From assembly GCF_900174485.1 (NCBI RefSeq), contig NZ_LT837803.1:1302001-1366000 (forward strand): a stretch of 64,000 nt of DNA, in the 5' to 3' direction. Made by a program: the position numbers and the translations under genes. How positions within the stretch are numbered: the stretch's first letter is position 1; the number at the start of each line of letters is the position of its first letter. This document shows positions 27,918 to 37,053 of this stretch, one piece after another. Under the pieces are notes generated by a model. That model searched no databases and was not told where the DNA came from. It was given only the letters and a program-made list of their open reading frames with translations. This DNA comes from Sterolibacterium denitrificans. GTDB lineage: Bacteria > Pseudomonadota > Gammaproteobacteria > Burkholderiales > Rhodocyclaceae.

Positions 27918-28697
27918 TTGAAAATCGCCACCTGGAATGTCAATTCATTGAAAGTCCGCCTGCCGCAGGTGCTGGACTGGCTGGCGCTGCAGCAGGCGGA
28001 TGTGCTGTGCCTGCAGGAAACCAAGCTGGAGGACAAGGTTTTCCCACTGGCCGAGATCGAGGCGGCGGGCTATCGGGCGGCTTTTGTCGGGCAGAAGACC
28101 TACAACGGCGTCGCCATTCTGGCGCGTCGCGAGCGCGGGGAGATCGAGGCGGTCGAGCGCGGAATCGCGGGATTCGCCGATGAACAGCAGCGGGTGATCA
28201 GCGCCACCATCGGCGGCGTGCGCATCGTCTGCGCCTATGTGCCCAATGGACAGAGCGTGGATTCCGACAAATACCAGTACAAGCTGCGCTGGCTGGCGGC
28301 GCTGCGTGACTGGCTGGCGGCGGAACTGGAGAAATATCCGCAGCTTGCGCTGTTGGGCGATTACAACATCGCGCCGGAAGACCGCGACGTGCATGATCCC
28401 GCCGCCTGGCAGGACCAGGTGCTGTGCAGCGCGCCCGAGCGGGCGGCGTTCCGCGGCTTGCTCGACCTGGGGCTGACGGACGCCTACCGCCTCTTCGAGC
28501 AGCCGGAAAAGAGTTATTCGTGGTGGGATTACCGCATGATGGGCTTTCGCCGCAACCAGGGACTGCGCATCGATCACATCCTGCTGTCGGCGCCCCTGGC
28601 GGCAAGGTGCACTGCCTGCGTCATCGACAAGGAACCGCGCCGTCTGGAGCGGCCTTCGGATCATGCGCCGGTGATGGCGACGCTGGACGCAGCCTGA
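27918..28697 (+). CDS. xthA: Exodeoxyribonuclease III
   Basis: A 259-aa AP endonuclease / 3'-5' exonuclease. [32 protein letters not shown] (metal-binding Glu), [17 protein letters not shown] and the C-terminal [10 protein letters not shown] (catalytic His) match the family. It repairs abasic sites and 3'-blocked ends. The start codon is TTG, since no ATG or GTG gives the conserved N-terminus. Convergent with ffh. Confidence 0.92.
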   Translation: MKIATWNVNSLKVRLPQVLDWLALQQADVLCLQETKLEDKVFPLAEIEAAGYRAAFVGQKTYNGVAILARRERGEIEAVERGIAGFADEQQRVISATIGGVRIVCAYVPNGQSVDSDKYQYKLRWLAALRDWLAAELEKYPQLALLGDYNIAPEDRDVHDPAAWQDQVLCSAPERAAFRGLLDLGLTDAYRLFEQPEKSYSWWDYRMMGFRRNQGLRIDHILLSAPLAARCTACVIDKEPRRLERPSDHAPVMATLDAA

Positions 28698-28721
28698 CGT
28701 AGATCAGGTTGGCTCACCGAG

Positions 28722-30077
28722 TCAGCGCATGCCGGGCAGCATGCCCTTCATGTTGCGCATCATCTTCTGCATGCCGCCCTTGGTGAATTGCTTCATCATT
28801 TTCTGCGTCTGCTCGAACTGGTTCAGCAGACGATTGACCTCCTGCACCTGAACGCCGGCGCCGGCGGCGATGCGGCGCTTGCGGCTGGCCTTGATGAGTT
28901 CGGGCTTGGCGCGTTCGGCGGGGGTCATGGAATTGATGATGCCTTCGATACGGCGGATCGCCTTGTCCTCGACGCCGCCGCCGGCCTGTTGCGCGGCCTG
29001 GGCGAATTGCGCCGGGAGTTTTTCCAGCAGCGAGGAAATTCCGCCCATCTTGCGCATCTGGCCGATCTGCTCCTTGAAGTCGTTGAGGTCGAAACCCTTG
29101 CCCGACTTGAGCTTCTGCGCCAGCGCCTGGGCTTTTTCCTGATCGACGCCGCGCTGCGCTTCCTCGACCAGACCGAGGATGTCGCCCATGCCGAGGATGC
29201 GCGAAGCCATGCGCTCGGGATGAAACTCCTCGATGCCGGCGAGCTTCTCGCCGATGCCGGCAAACTTGATCGGCTTGCCGGTGATCTGGCGCACCGACAG
29301 CGCCGCGCCGCCGCGCGCATCGCCGTCGAGCTTGGTCAGGATGACGCCGCTCAGCGGTAGCGCTTCATTGAACGCCTTGGCCGTATTCACGGCATCCTGG
29401 CCGAGCATGGCGTCGACGACGAACAGCGTTTCGATCGGCTTGAGCTGGGCGTGCAGCAGCTTGATCTCGGCCATCATCGCTTCGTCGATCGCCAGGCGGC
29501 CGGCGGTATCGACGAAGAGCACGTCGTAGTAATGCTTCTTCGCGTAATCGAGCGCGGCGGCGGCGATGTCGGCCGGTTTCTGGCTGCCCGACGACGGGAA
29601 AAAATCGATGCCGGCCTGGCCGGCGACCGTTTTCAACTGCTCGATGGCGGCGGGGCGATAGACGTCGCAGGAAACCGCGAGAATCTTTTTCTTCTGCCGC
29701 TCGCGCAGCCATTTGCCGAGCTTGGCCGTGGTGGTGGTCTTGCCGGCGCCCTGCAGACCGGCCATCAGGATCACGGCGGGCGGCTGGGCAGCCAGATTCA
29801 GGCCGCTGTTCGCGCCGCCCATCAGTTCGGTCAGTTCGCGATGCACCACGCCGACCAGCGCCTGGCCGGGCGTGAGCGAGCCGATGACTTCCTGGCCGAC
29901 GGCTTTTTCCCTGACGCGGGCGATGAAATCCTTGACCACCGGCAGGGCGACGTCGGCCTCGAGCAGCGCCATGCGCACTTCGCGCAGCATCTCGCTGATA
30001 TTGTCTTCGGTCAGGCGGGCCTGACCACGGATGGTCTTGACGACCTTGGCAAGGCGTTGCGTCAAATTGTCGAGCAT
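28722..30077 (-). CDS. ffh: Signal recognition particle GTPase
   Basis: A 451-aa SRP54 homologue with N, G and M domains. The GTPase P-loop is GLQGAGKTTTTAKLG (about residue 105), with DTAGR and TKLDGDARGG further on. The M domain at the C-terminus is Met-rich (MMKQFTKGGMQKMMRNMKGMLPGMR) and binds 4.5S RNA and signal peptides. It delivers nascent membrane proteins to FtsY. Divergent from the CcsA-like gene. Confidence 0.96.
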   Translation of the reverse strand: MLDNLTQRLAKVVKTIRGQARLTEDNISEMLREVRMALLEADVALPVVKDFIARVREKAVGQEVIGSLTPGQALVGVVHRELTELMGGANSGLNLAAQPPAVILMAGLQGAGKTTTTAKLGKWLRERQKKKILAVSCDVYRPAAIEQLKTVAGQAGIDFFPSSGSQKPADIAAAALDYAKKHYYDVLFVDTAGRLAIDEAMMAEIKLLHAQLKPIETLFVVDAMLGQDAVNTAKAFNEALPLSGVILTKLDGDARGGAALSVRQITGKPIKFAGIGEKLAGIEEFHPERMASRILGMGDILGLVEEAQRGVDQEKAQALAQKLKSGKGFDLNDFKEQIGQMRKMGGISSLLEKLPAQFAQAAQQAGGGVEDKAIRRIEGIINSMTPAERAKPELIKASRKRRIAAGAGVQVQEVNRLLNQFEQTQKMMKQFTKGGMQKMMRNMKGMLPGMR

Positions 30078-30128
30078 GGCGGGAGTCCAGTATCCGGGAA
30101 TTGGCTGCGGATAGGGTAAACTGAAAAA

Positions 30129-30971
30129 ATGACGATGATTCTACTGCATCTGCTTGCGGCGGCCCTGTATCTTGGCCTTGCCGGCCACTTCTGGCGCACG
30201 CGCTGGCGCGGGGCGGTGCGCAGCCAGACGCAGCCACATGGCGCGCTGCACGGCTGGGAGCGCGGTCTGCTGCTGGTCACGCTGGCGCTGCATGGCGTCG
30301 TCCTCAATCAGGGTATTTTTGCCGATGGCGTGATGCGCTTCGGCTTTTCCGTTTCCCTGTCGATGATGCTCTGGCTGGCCATCGCCGCCTATTGGATCGA
30401 AAGTTTCTACACCCGCATGGAAGGACTGCAGATCCTCGGTTTTCCGCTGGCGGCCGTCTGCTCGCTGCTGCCGCTGGTCTGGCCGAGCCCGCATTTGCAG
30501 GCCAATACCGATACGCTGGCCTTCCGCGCGCATTTCATCGTGGCCATGCTGGCCTACAGCCTGTTCAGCCTTGCGGCCATGCATGTGCTGCTGATGGCCG
30601 CGGCCGAGCGCAGCCTGCACAAGGGCCGGCTGCTGCCTCTGCTTTCCAGCCTGCCGCCGTTGCTGACGATGGAAGCGCTGTTGTTCCGCCTGATCTACAT
30701 CGGTTTCTTTCTTCTGACGCTGACGGTGCTGTCGGGCGTGTTCTTCTCCGAAGCGCTGTTCGGCAAGCCCTGGTCCATCGATCACAAGACGGTCTTCGGT
30801 TTCATCTCCTGGCTGATTTTTGCCGCGCTGCTGCTGGGGCGTCATCTGCGCGGCTGGCGCGGCAGACTGGCCATGCGCTGGACGCTGGCCGGCTTTGCCG
30901 TCTTGCTGCTGGCTTATGTGGGCAGCCATTTCGTCATTGAAGTGATCCTGCATCGCGCGGCGGCCGCCTGA
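30129..30971 (+). CDS. CcsA/YpjD-like cytochrome c assembly family membrane protein
   Basis: A 280-aa protein of about eight membrane helices, with the conserved SVSLSMMLWLAIAAYWIESF, the loop FRAHFIVAMLAYSLFSLAAMH and a His-containing KTVFGFISWLIFAALLLGRH. This is the CcsA-like (YpjD) family found next to ffh in many proteobacteria. CcsA relatives handle heme for cytochrome c maturation; the function of the ffh-linked branch is unproven. It starts 51 nt from ffh, in the opposite direction. Confidence 0.85.
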   Translation: MTMILLHLLAAALYLGLAGHFWRTRWRGAVRSQTQPHGALHGWERGLLLVTLALHGVVLNQGIFADGVMRFGFSVSLSMMLWLAIAAYWIESFYTRMEGLQILGFPLAAVCSLLPLVWPSPHLQANTDTLAFRAHFIVAMLAYSLFSLAAMHVLLMAAAERSLHKGRLLPLLSSLPPLLTMEALLFRLIYIGFFLLTLTVLSGVFFSEALFGKPWSIDHKTVFGFISWLIFAALLLGRHLRGWRGRLAMRWTLAGFAVLLLAYVGSHFVIEVILHRAAAA

Positions 30972-30999
30972 GCTGATTCCGCACCTCCAACTCCACCCA

Positions 31000-32298
31000 A
31001 TGGATGACATCCCTTTATCGACCCGGCTGATCGTCCTGGCCGTACTGCTGCTGCTCTCGGGTTTTTTCGCCATGGCCGAGGCGGCGATGATGGTGGCGAA
31101 TCGCCATCGCCTGCGGCAGCTTGCCAAAGAGGGCCATCGTGGTGCGCAACTGGCCGCGCGCTTGCTTGATCGAACCGATCGGCTGATCAGCCTGAGCCTG
31201 ATTTCCAAGACGCTGATCAATGCTGCGGCCGCCATCTTGACCGGGCACATCGCCCTGACGCTGCTTGGCGCGGAAAAATGGACGCCGGCAATCGGCATCC
31301 TGCTCATCACTTTTTGTCTGCTGGTATTTTCCGAAATCACGCCGAAGGTGATTGGCGCGGCCTATCCGGATTGGCTGACGCTGCGCCTGGGCTACATCCT
31401 GACGCCCCTGCAGCGCATCAGCGCGCCGCTGGTCAGCTTCATCAACCTGTTTGTCGGGGCGCTGCTCAAGCTGCTGCATCTGGAAGCCGGGAGCGGGCAT
31501 GGGGCGCAGCGCATTTCGCCCGAGGATCTGCGCGCCATGGTGCTCGAAGCCGGGCATTTCATTCCGCAGCAGCACCAGAGCATGTTGCTGAACCTGTTCG
31601 AGCTCGAACGCATCGAGGTCGATGACATCATGACGCCGCGCGGCGAAATCGAAGGCATCGACCTGCAGGCGCCGCTGGAGGAAATCCACCAGCAGTTGGT
31701 TACCAGCTTCCACACGCGGCTGCTGGTCTATGACGACGATCCGGGAAACGTGGTGGGCATCCTGCACCAGCGCCGCCTGCTCGCGGCGGCGCTTGCCGGC
31801 GAACTCGACCAGGCAGCCTTGCGCGAACAGGTGACCGAACCCTATTTCATTCCGGCAGGTACGACGATCTACGCGCAGCTTCAGTTCTTCCAGAAAAACC
31901 GCCAGCGCGTCGGCCTGGTCGTCGATGAATACGGCGAAATCCTGGGTCTGCTGGCGCTCGAAGACATCATCGAGGAAATCGTCGGCAAATTCGCCAGCGG
32001 CGTACCCGGCAACAAGACGCTGGCGTGGAGCGGCGACGAAGGCAACCAGGAAAACGGCGCCGCAACCGCGCTGGTCGATGGCGCCTGCACGCTGCGCGAA
32101 TTGAATCGGGAGCTGAATCTGGACTTCCCCCTGGATGGCCCGAATACCCTCAACGGTCTGATTCTGGAACACCTGGAAGACATCCCCGAGGCCGGCCTCA
32201 GCGTCAGGATCGGCGGCGTGCCGATGGAAATCGTGCAGGCCCAGGATCGACGGATCCGCATGGTGCGGATTTTCCGCCCGCCGCTGGCAGAGGCGTAG
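31000..32298 (+). CDS. CNNM/CBS-domain transporter (HlyC/CorC family)
   Basis: A 432-aa protein: an N-terminal DUF21/CNNM membrane domain (about 1-180, with LLSGFFAMAEAAMMVANRHRLRQL), a pair of CBS domains around DIMTPRGEIEGID and LGLLALEDIIEEIVG, and a C-terminal CorC_HlyC domain. Relatives take part in Mg2+/Co2+ homeostasis. It is 28 nt downstream of the CcsA-like gene and may be co-transcribed. Confidence 0.88.
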   Translation: MDDIPLSTRLIVLAVLLLLSGFFAMAEAAMMVANRHRLRQLAKEGHRGAQLAARLLDRTDRLISLSLISKTLINAAAAILTGHIALTLLGAEKWTPAIGILLITFCLLVFSEITPKVIGAAYPDWLTLRLGYILTPLQRISAPLVSFINLFVGALLKLLHLEAGSGHGAQRISPEDLRAMVLEAGHFIPQQHQSMLLNLFELERIEVDDIMTPRGEIEGIDLQAPLEEIHQQLVTSFHTRLLVYDDDPGNVVGILHQRRLLAAALAGELDQAALREQVTEPYFIPAGTTIYAQLQFFQKNRQRVGLVVDEYGEILGLLALEDIIEEIVGKFASGVPGNKTLAWSGDEGNQENGAATALVDGACTLRELNRELNLDFPLDGPNTLNGLILEHLEDIPEAGLSVRIGGVPMEIVQAQDRRIRMVRIFRPPLAEA

Positions 32299-32385
32299 CG
32301 CAGGCACACATGCGCATCGGCAAGATTTTTTTCGTGCAATCGTTTGACAGGAAAATCACCGACTTCTATAATTCGCGGCTCCATT

Positions 32386-32461
32386 GGGTCGTTAGCTCAG
32401 TTGGTAGAGCAGCGGACTTTTAATCCGTTGGTCGCTGGTTCGAATCCAGCACGGCCTACCA
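32386..32461 (+). tRNA. tRNA-Lys (anticodon UUU)
   Basis: A 76-nt cloverleaf beginning GGGTCGT. The anticodon loop CTTTTAA gives anticodon TTT. The T arm is GCTGG-TTCGAAT-CCAGC, and CCA is encoded. The acceptor stem starts with a G-U pair, as in the next tRNA. Confidence 0.95.
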
Positions 32462-32501
32462 CGACCCTTCAGGTTCAGGCAGCACAGATTGAAAATTTAT
32501 T

Positions 32502-32577
32502 GGGTCGTTAGCTCAGCTGGTAGAGCAGCGGACTCTTAATCCGTTGGTCGTAGGTTCGATCCCTACACGGCCTACCA
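32502..32577 (+). tRNA. tRNA-Lys (anticodon CUU), integration target
   Basis: A 76-nt tRNA nearly identical to the preceding one in its 5' half; the anticodon loop CTCTTAA gives CTT. CCA is encoded. Its 3' part from position 32533 is repeated at 37054, so this gene is the attachment site of the island that follows. The integration kept the tRNA intact. Confidence 0.95.
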
Positions 32578-32580
32578 ATA
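32533..32580 (+). repeat. attL: 48-bp direct repeat, 3' half of tRNA-Lys(CUU)
   Basis: From the anticodon loop through CCA plus three bases, identical over 48 bp to 37054-37101; the match breaks on both sides (A/C before, C/A after). This is the normal signature of tyrosine-recombinase insertion into a tRNA gene. Confidence 0.92.
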
Positions 32581-32581
32581 C

Positions 32582-33492
32582 TTAAGCGGCTCTCCGAAAG
32601 GAGGGCCGTTTTTTTTTTGGCGGTTCCGTAGCGGAATCGTAGCCAGCGTAGCCAGCCAGAACCCCATCCAACCGCTTCGCTGCATTCGCCAAGTGATCCG
32701 GCGCTAGGTGGGCATACCTCTCCACCATTGCCCCGGTTCGCCAGCCGCCCAAGTGCTGCAACTCATGAGTCGGCGTTCCGGCTTGGCGTTGCTACGTCGC
32801 CCAGGTGTGCCGCAGATCGTGCCAACGGAAGTTCTCTATGCCGGCGCGCTTTAATGCGGCCCGCCAAGCCTTCGTATTGGCTACGGTCAGCGGCTTACCC
32901 TCGTAGGTGAAGACCCGTTCATGATGCTTCCCGAACTGTCGCCTTAAAACTGACAGCGCCATTTCGTTGAGCGGCACAGTGATCGGGCGGCGGTTCTTCG
33001 ATTGCCAGCCAGGAATCCAGGCATGGTCTTGATCGAGATTCACCTGTGACCAAGACAGCTTCAAAACGTTACCCTGGCGCAGTCCGGTTGCCAACGAGAA
33101 CAAAACCATTTCCCGCTGATGTTCCGGCAGTTCGTCGAGCAATCGCTTCGCCTGTTCCTTGGTCAATGAGCGTTCGCGGTTTGCAGCTTCTTTAAAGAGC
33201 CTAATCTTCGGCACCTTGTCGCCCCATTCCCACTCGTCACGTGCCCGAATGAGAACCGCCCGAATCAGAGCCAAATAGCGATTGGTCGTGGATTTGGTCG
33301 CCTCCTTGAGTTTGGCCGCTCGGATACCGTCAATCACGTCTAGCGTAATTTCGTCCAGCATCCGATTCCCGAGGTACGAGTGAAGCCATTTCACTTTCTT
33401 CTCATCCTCTCATGCGTCGCCTTCTCGGAGGTCTCCGCTAACCAGCGGCCCGCCGCTTCCTTCCAGGATCGGCTCGGTTTGAGTCCTAGCCT
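32582..33492 (-). pseudogene. Tyrosine-type integrase, inactivated
   Basis: The main open part (33394 down to 32792) encodes a phage-type integrase core with the Arg of ATGLRQGNVLKLSW and HDLRHTWAT. An in-frame TAG at 32794-32792 then stops it. Beyond the TAG the same frame continues for 69 codons to TAA 32584-32582 and encodes the missing end, including GGWRTGAMVERYAHL with the catalytic Tyr. At the other end the arm-binding region (SWKEAAGRWLAETSEKATHE) is in a different frame, broken near 33395-33405, and nothing typical precedes about 33492. There are thus an amber codon, a frameshift and probably a lost N-terminus. Confidence 0.88.
32587..32618 (+). terminator. Rho-independent terminator after the tRNA-Lys pair
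   Basis: CGGCTCTCC (32587-32595), loop GAAA, GGAGGGCCG (32600-32608) and ten T. It lies just inside the island, so it came with the element and now ends tRNA transcription; it overlaps the extreme 3' end of the integrase remnant on the other strand. Confidence 0.85.
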
Positions 33493-33790
33493 TGGGGACC
33501 CAATAAGCCCGTGGGTATGCGTTGAGGTGGAATGGCATAGCCAGGATCGAGTTATTCCCTATGAAGCGCTAACGGCGCCGGGCGAGTACCTTTCCGGGGC
33601 CTATGAATGTCTACTGTTTCTCTCGGAGAAGCAGTCGCGTATTGGCACCACACGCCGTTCAGCAAGAATCAGCTTCGACCGGGCAATGATGAATGGTCAG
33701 CAGGCGGTGGGCAAGCTGATTAATCTCGCGTTGGAAGTATTCGATGGCGAGTACGCGGAAGTCGTCACACGTCTCCGGCGCGACGGCTAG
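33380..33790 (+). CDS. Possible hypothetical protein
   Basis: An open frame of 136 codons. The first third is antisense to the integrase arm region, so its apparent signal peptide is doubtful. The second half (from about 33515, VCVEVEWHSQDRVIPYEALT...) has plausible composition but matches no family I know. It may be a fragment of a gene cut by island rearrangement. Low confidence. Confidence 0.25.
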   Translation: MKPFHFLLILSCVAFSEVSANQRPAASFQDRLGLSPSLGDPISPWVCVEVEWHSQDRVIPYEALTAPGEYLSGAYECLLFLSEKQSRIGTTRRSARISFDRAMMNGQQAVGKLINLALEVFDGEYAEVVTRLRRDG

Positions 33791-34224
33791 CCTATATCGG
33801 CGCTCGCACCTTTCGCTCACTTAACCACCGGCAAACGTGGTTGCGATTACTGACCACGTTTCGATATTGACGATATCAGAAGAAGATTGTTGTCGTCAAG
33901 AAGTTCAATGCAATTCTCATCTTCCTAGAAAACCGTCTATAGGGAGGGGGCGGAGCTCGGCCGGAATGACATTACATTGATACGGATGGTGCTTGTACCC
34001 GCGACGGCGACTTACCGCTCTCATAAACCGGCCTCCGGCCTTCCCTTTCTGGATAACTTCAAGAGGCATCCAGAAAGGGATTTATGAGCCTCTGTAAGAT
34101 CGCCTGCTGGTCTCGGTGGAGGGCATTTGTCATCTACGATTGTTGGCCGGACGAGACGTCGAACGTGTTGACCAGCTCCTTCGGCATCAAAGTCTTCAAT
34201 GCCAGCGTTCGCAATCCTCTGCGA
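33791..34224. other. 434-bp intergenic stretch inside the island
   Basis: No supported gene. It contains the nested inverted repeat at 34020-34088, which lies 137 bp beyond the stop of the NTPase/nuclease gene. A short frame at 34084-34356 overlaps the end of that gene and shows no motif. Confidence 0.5.
34020..34088. repeat. Nested inverted repeat / hairpin
   Basis: Outer arms CTCATAAA (34020-34027) and TTTATGAG (34081-34088) enclose inner perfect 12-bp arms CCCTTTCTGGAT (34043-34054) and ATCCAGAAAGGG (34068-34079) with a 13-nt loop. It sits downstream of the NTPase/nuclease gene (minus strand) and could act as its terminator or be a mobile-element end. No T-run directly follows the inner stem on the minus strand. 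Confidence 0.6.
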
Positions 34225-36714
34225 TCATTCATTGTCGGTATCGTCCCCGGATGTACCCCCATAGACACGCCGGACAGAGTTGGCGACTCGGGTCAGTTCT
34301 TTTTCCCTCAAACCTTTCGTGTCTATGAACGGATTAGAGCACCATTCAGCAGGTAGATTCCGTTTTTGGCTTTCCAACTGAAGAGGTTCGTACAATTTCG
34401 AGAGGTAATCCACAAAGATCCGTACTCTTTCTATCCGACGGTCGACCCTGTTAACTCGGTCGCGCTGTGAGTCGATCTCATGGCTAAGGTTTCGAAGCTG
34501 ATCCCATACATGACTGTCGGATATATAGGTATCGAACATCAGGTTCTCTAGGAAGGGAAAATATGCGATCAAGTCGCGAACGACATATCCACCCAGCCTG
34601 CTTGGCACAAAGCTAGAATGAAGATCGGGAATGTTTTGAGATGACGTATGTATGAATCGAAACCTGCACAAGTCCGTTAAGACTCGCAGAACGACCGCGT
34701 CACCGAAGCCAATCCTTCGAAGGCATTCAAGGATGGCAGTGCCATCGATATGCCTAAATGTGGCTGTTGAGGCACAGTTAACGATTCCTGTTAGTACATA
34801 GAGTCTTAATAGCTGAGTGCTGTTTATCGACAGCCTTGCGTCGAATGGATTGCCAATCGGCGAGTATTCTTCCGAGTAAACATTTCTGTTGCCGAGTAAT
34901 ATGGCTCTAAACGCCTCATGTTTTGGTAGCACATACTTTTCGCCGCGCCGGTGAGCGTCCCAGGCATTTCCAAAATTGGAATACCCATACTCCAAAAACT
35001 CTCGGGTCATTCTTAGGGCAAACCTTACATCATCTGCCGCTAATACCTCAATGCGATTTCCAATTTCAGTGCCCAGCACCGACGCTTGTACAAGATCTAT
35101 GATAGCCGCAACATTATCCAACTTAACTAGTGCACCATTTTCGGCTGTGAACTGCCCCTTTTGACCATCAAGCAACTGCTTACAGAGATGAAATCGCCGA
35201 GAAAGGACGGAGGAAATAATTGGTGGGTCAATTTGCAGAGGATCAAAATCGAAGGCATCGAACGTCGGAGAGTTCTTGTGTCGCGCATATGTGCCACCGC
35301 GCATCGCCATAACAAGGTTTATTCCCAGTTTATGTGCGAGCGATATGGCCTCTCCAAAAATGGTCGATTGGTCCGCTTCATTCTCTATTTGATCAATATT
35401 GTCAATTACCAAGAAGACAGAGCATTCAGTTGACGCATATTTCAGAATTCGGTCAACATACGGGGTGACACGAGCATATTCCGAAAGCATTAGGTCTGAC
35501 ACGGCCTTGTCGAATAATTCCTTGTTAGCGGAAATCAAGTGCATTGGGCCTTTTCTTAACCCATCGATCTCTTTCTTGAAGGCCTTGCCAACGCATCTGC
35601 CGTAGTCTGAAAAATAGTCGTCCTTGATCATGTAGTCTCGGACGCACTCGTAGATAAATTGCACCGATAATCTTGGGTCCGGGCAATCTCTGAAATCGAT
35701 GTATATCCAATGAGCGTAATTGTGGTTCTTGCTTGGCTCAAACAACTTTCGGGCTTTGACTTTTCTCGTGTAGTGCAGAAATGTCGTCTTTCCGGCACCA
35801 ACCGTGCCAAGGAGCAATATGGCAAGTGGTCGTGCTTTTGAGATCGAATTAGCCAATCGGTCCTTAAGATAGTTGCTTTCCGAAGACTTCATGGGGCGGA
35901 CTGGCGCCGTGCTAAATAAATGGTCCCTCTTTGAAATATGGAGGCTAATTCGCTGATCAAATTTCGTAGTGTCAGGGGTTGAGACGTAGCACTTCTCTAA
36001 GAGATCTCCGTCAAACTCTGAAATTGAATCTGAGAAAGCCGCAGTTACGGCCTCCTCAATAAGCGGATAGATCGCATTTCGAGAAATCTCTCGATGCGAT
36101 GGACTGAACGCATTTCCAAGCTTTCGTGCTCCGAATTGATTTTCGGAGCGACCGATTAGAGCGCTTTCTAGTGATCCATCAACCACCGCATCGCGCGATA
36201 GAAGACTAACGAATTCCTGGAAATCGTCATGAAGCGCAGACTCTAATGAGGGAAAAACGAACGCATAGGACTCGTTGAACCGTACAACGTCATGACGCTG
36301 GGCGGGGAAAATGACCCAAATGGCGCCGTTTGTAACAGCTGCAAACTCAATGCCGAGCTTTCGAGCGTAATCCCTAGCTTGAATTATTGCGTCGCCGAGT
36401 TCCCCTGAGACGAACGCCGCGTTTAGTTTTTGCTTCCTCGCATTGCTTGCAACGACAAAATTTGCGGCTGCTTTCTTGGCTTCAACTACAAGGGCTGTGT
36501 TTGCGGTTCTCAATACATAGTCTGAAAACGTTGTCTTACCGTCTTCCGAAACGCGTTCTTCGGGGTTGATGTCTTCATCTTCCCATTGGAGGATATCTCG
36601 AAGAATCCTATCTATTACCTTCAGCCGAGTCGCAGCTTCATTGGCTTCGCCAAGCATCAAATTCCTATGCTTTTCCAGGAGTTCGTTTCGTAGATCGACT
36701 GTTGCATCCGGCAT
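34225..36714 (-). CDS. Predicted PD-(D/E)XK nuclease - P-loop NTPase fusion, candidate phage defence protein
   Basis: An 829-aa protein. Residues 20-160 resemble the HsdR N-terminal nuclease fold: a Glu-rich helix (GEANEAATRLKVIDRIL), Asp65 in FSDYVL, then Glu78-Ala-Lys80 in LVVEAKKA, a D...E-x-K set. Around 298-312 is a Walker A (LLGTVGAGKTT, Lys309), at 433-441 a Walker B (FLVIDNID), and at about 468-474 MAMRGGTY as sensor region. This is a KAP/STAND-like ATPase. Residues 490-829 are mostly helical with no recognised family. ATG 36714 has AGGA 8 nt upstream; 36723 is an alternative. Base composition is AT-richer than the chromosome. It is the only intact cargo gene of a tRNA-Lys island. A restriction- or abortive-infection-type role is inferred. 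Confidence 0.7.
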   Translation of the reverse strand: MPDATVDLRNELLEKHRNLMLGEANEAATRLKVIDRILRDILQWEDEDINPEERVSEDGKTTFSDYVLRTANTALVVEAKKAAANFVVASNARKQKLNAAFVSGELGDAIIQARDYARKLGIEFAAVTNGAIWVIFPAQRHDVVRFNESYAFVFPSLESALHDDFQEFVSLLSRDAVVDGSLESALIGRSENQFGARKLGNAFSPSHREISRNAIYPLIEEAVTAAFSDSISEFDGDLLEKCYVSTPDTTKFDQRISLHISKRDHLFSTAPVRPMKSSESNYLKDRLANSISKARPLAILLLGTVGAGKTTFLHYTRKVKARKLFEPSKNHNYAHWIYIDFRDCPDPRLSVQFIYECVRDYMIKDDYFSDYGRCVGKAFKKEIDGLRKGPMHLISANKELFDKAVSDLMLSEYARVTPYVDRILKYASTECSVFLVIDNIDQIENEADQSTIFGEAISLAHKLGINLVMAMRGGTYARHKNSPTFDAFDFDPLQIDPPIISSVLSRRFHLCKQLLDGQKGQFTAENGALVKLDNVAAIIDLVQASVLGTEIGNRIEVLAADDVRFALRMTREFLEYGYSNFGNAWDAHRRGEKYVLPKHEAFRAILLGNRNVYSEEYSPIGNPFDARLSINSTQLLRLYVLTGIVNCASTATFRHIDGTAILECLRRIGFGDAVVLRVLTDLCRFRFIHTSSQNIPDLHSSFVPSRLGGYVVRDLIAYFPFLENLMFDTYISDSHVWDQLRNLSHEIDSQRDRVNRVDRRIERVRIFVDYLSKLYEPLQLESQKRNLPAEWCSNPFIDTKGLREKELTRVANSVRRVYGGTSGDDTDNE

Positions 36715-36723
36715 AAGTGGCAT

Positions 36724-37053
36724 CCTGTTTGTTTAATCAGCCTGGAAAGATAGGGGCAACATATTGTAATTTCCTAAATTTTACCAACTCAAAATCAATC
36801 CACGGCTGAGATTCGATCTTGGCGTCGCCCCGCAATTGTTGGAGCAACTACGCCACTTATATCTATAACGGTAACCACGGCTACCGCTTCCGGCTGTAGT
36901 GCAGCGCATGGCATGGGCGCAATGTGGAACGTAGCGATTTCGTAGCTCCGTGAGTCTGTAACTCCTTGATGTCTATACTTCGTAGCACTTCGTGCAACAA
37001 ATGCGCGCATCGCAAGGTATTGATTGTATGGGACAATGGCGGCGATTCTGCTC
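36724..37053. other. 330-bp right end of the island, no gene
   Basis: AT-richer, no supported reading frame. A minus-strand frame that reads GRVGIEPTTNGLRG comes from translating the tRNA-derived att repeat and is not a gene. The promoter of the NTPase/nuclease gene should lie in the first 100 bp or so. Confidence 0.5.

Larger units (their letters stand above)
32581..37053. mobile_element. 4.5-kb tRNA-Lys genomic island
   Basis: The segment lies between 48-bp att repeats. The integrase remnant is next to the tRNA, pointing toward it, as is usual. The cargo is a single large ATPase/nuclease gene on the minus strand in clearly AT-richer DNA than the flanks, plus intergenic debris. With the integrase broken twice, the island should no longer move without help. 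Confidence 0.9.

Noticed and set aside
34084-34356. A 90-codon plus-strand frame at the end of the NTPase/nuclease gene
   Set aside because: It overlaps the 3' end of the larger gene in antisense, has no motif and no clear ribosome site.
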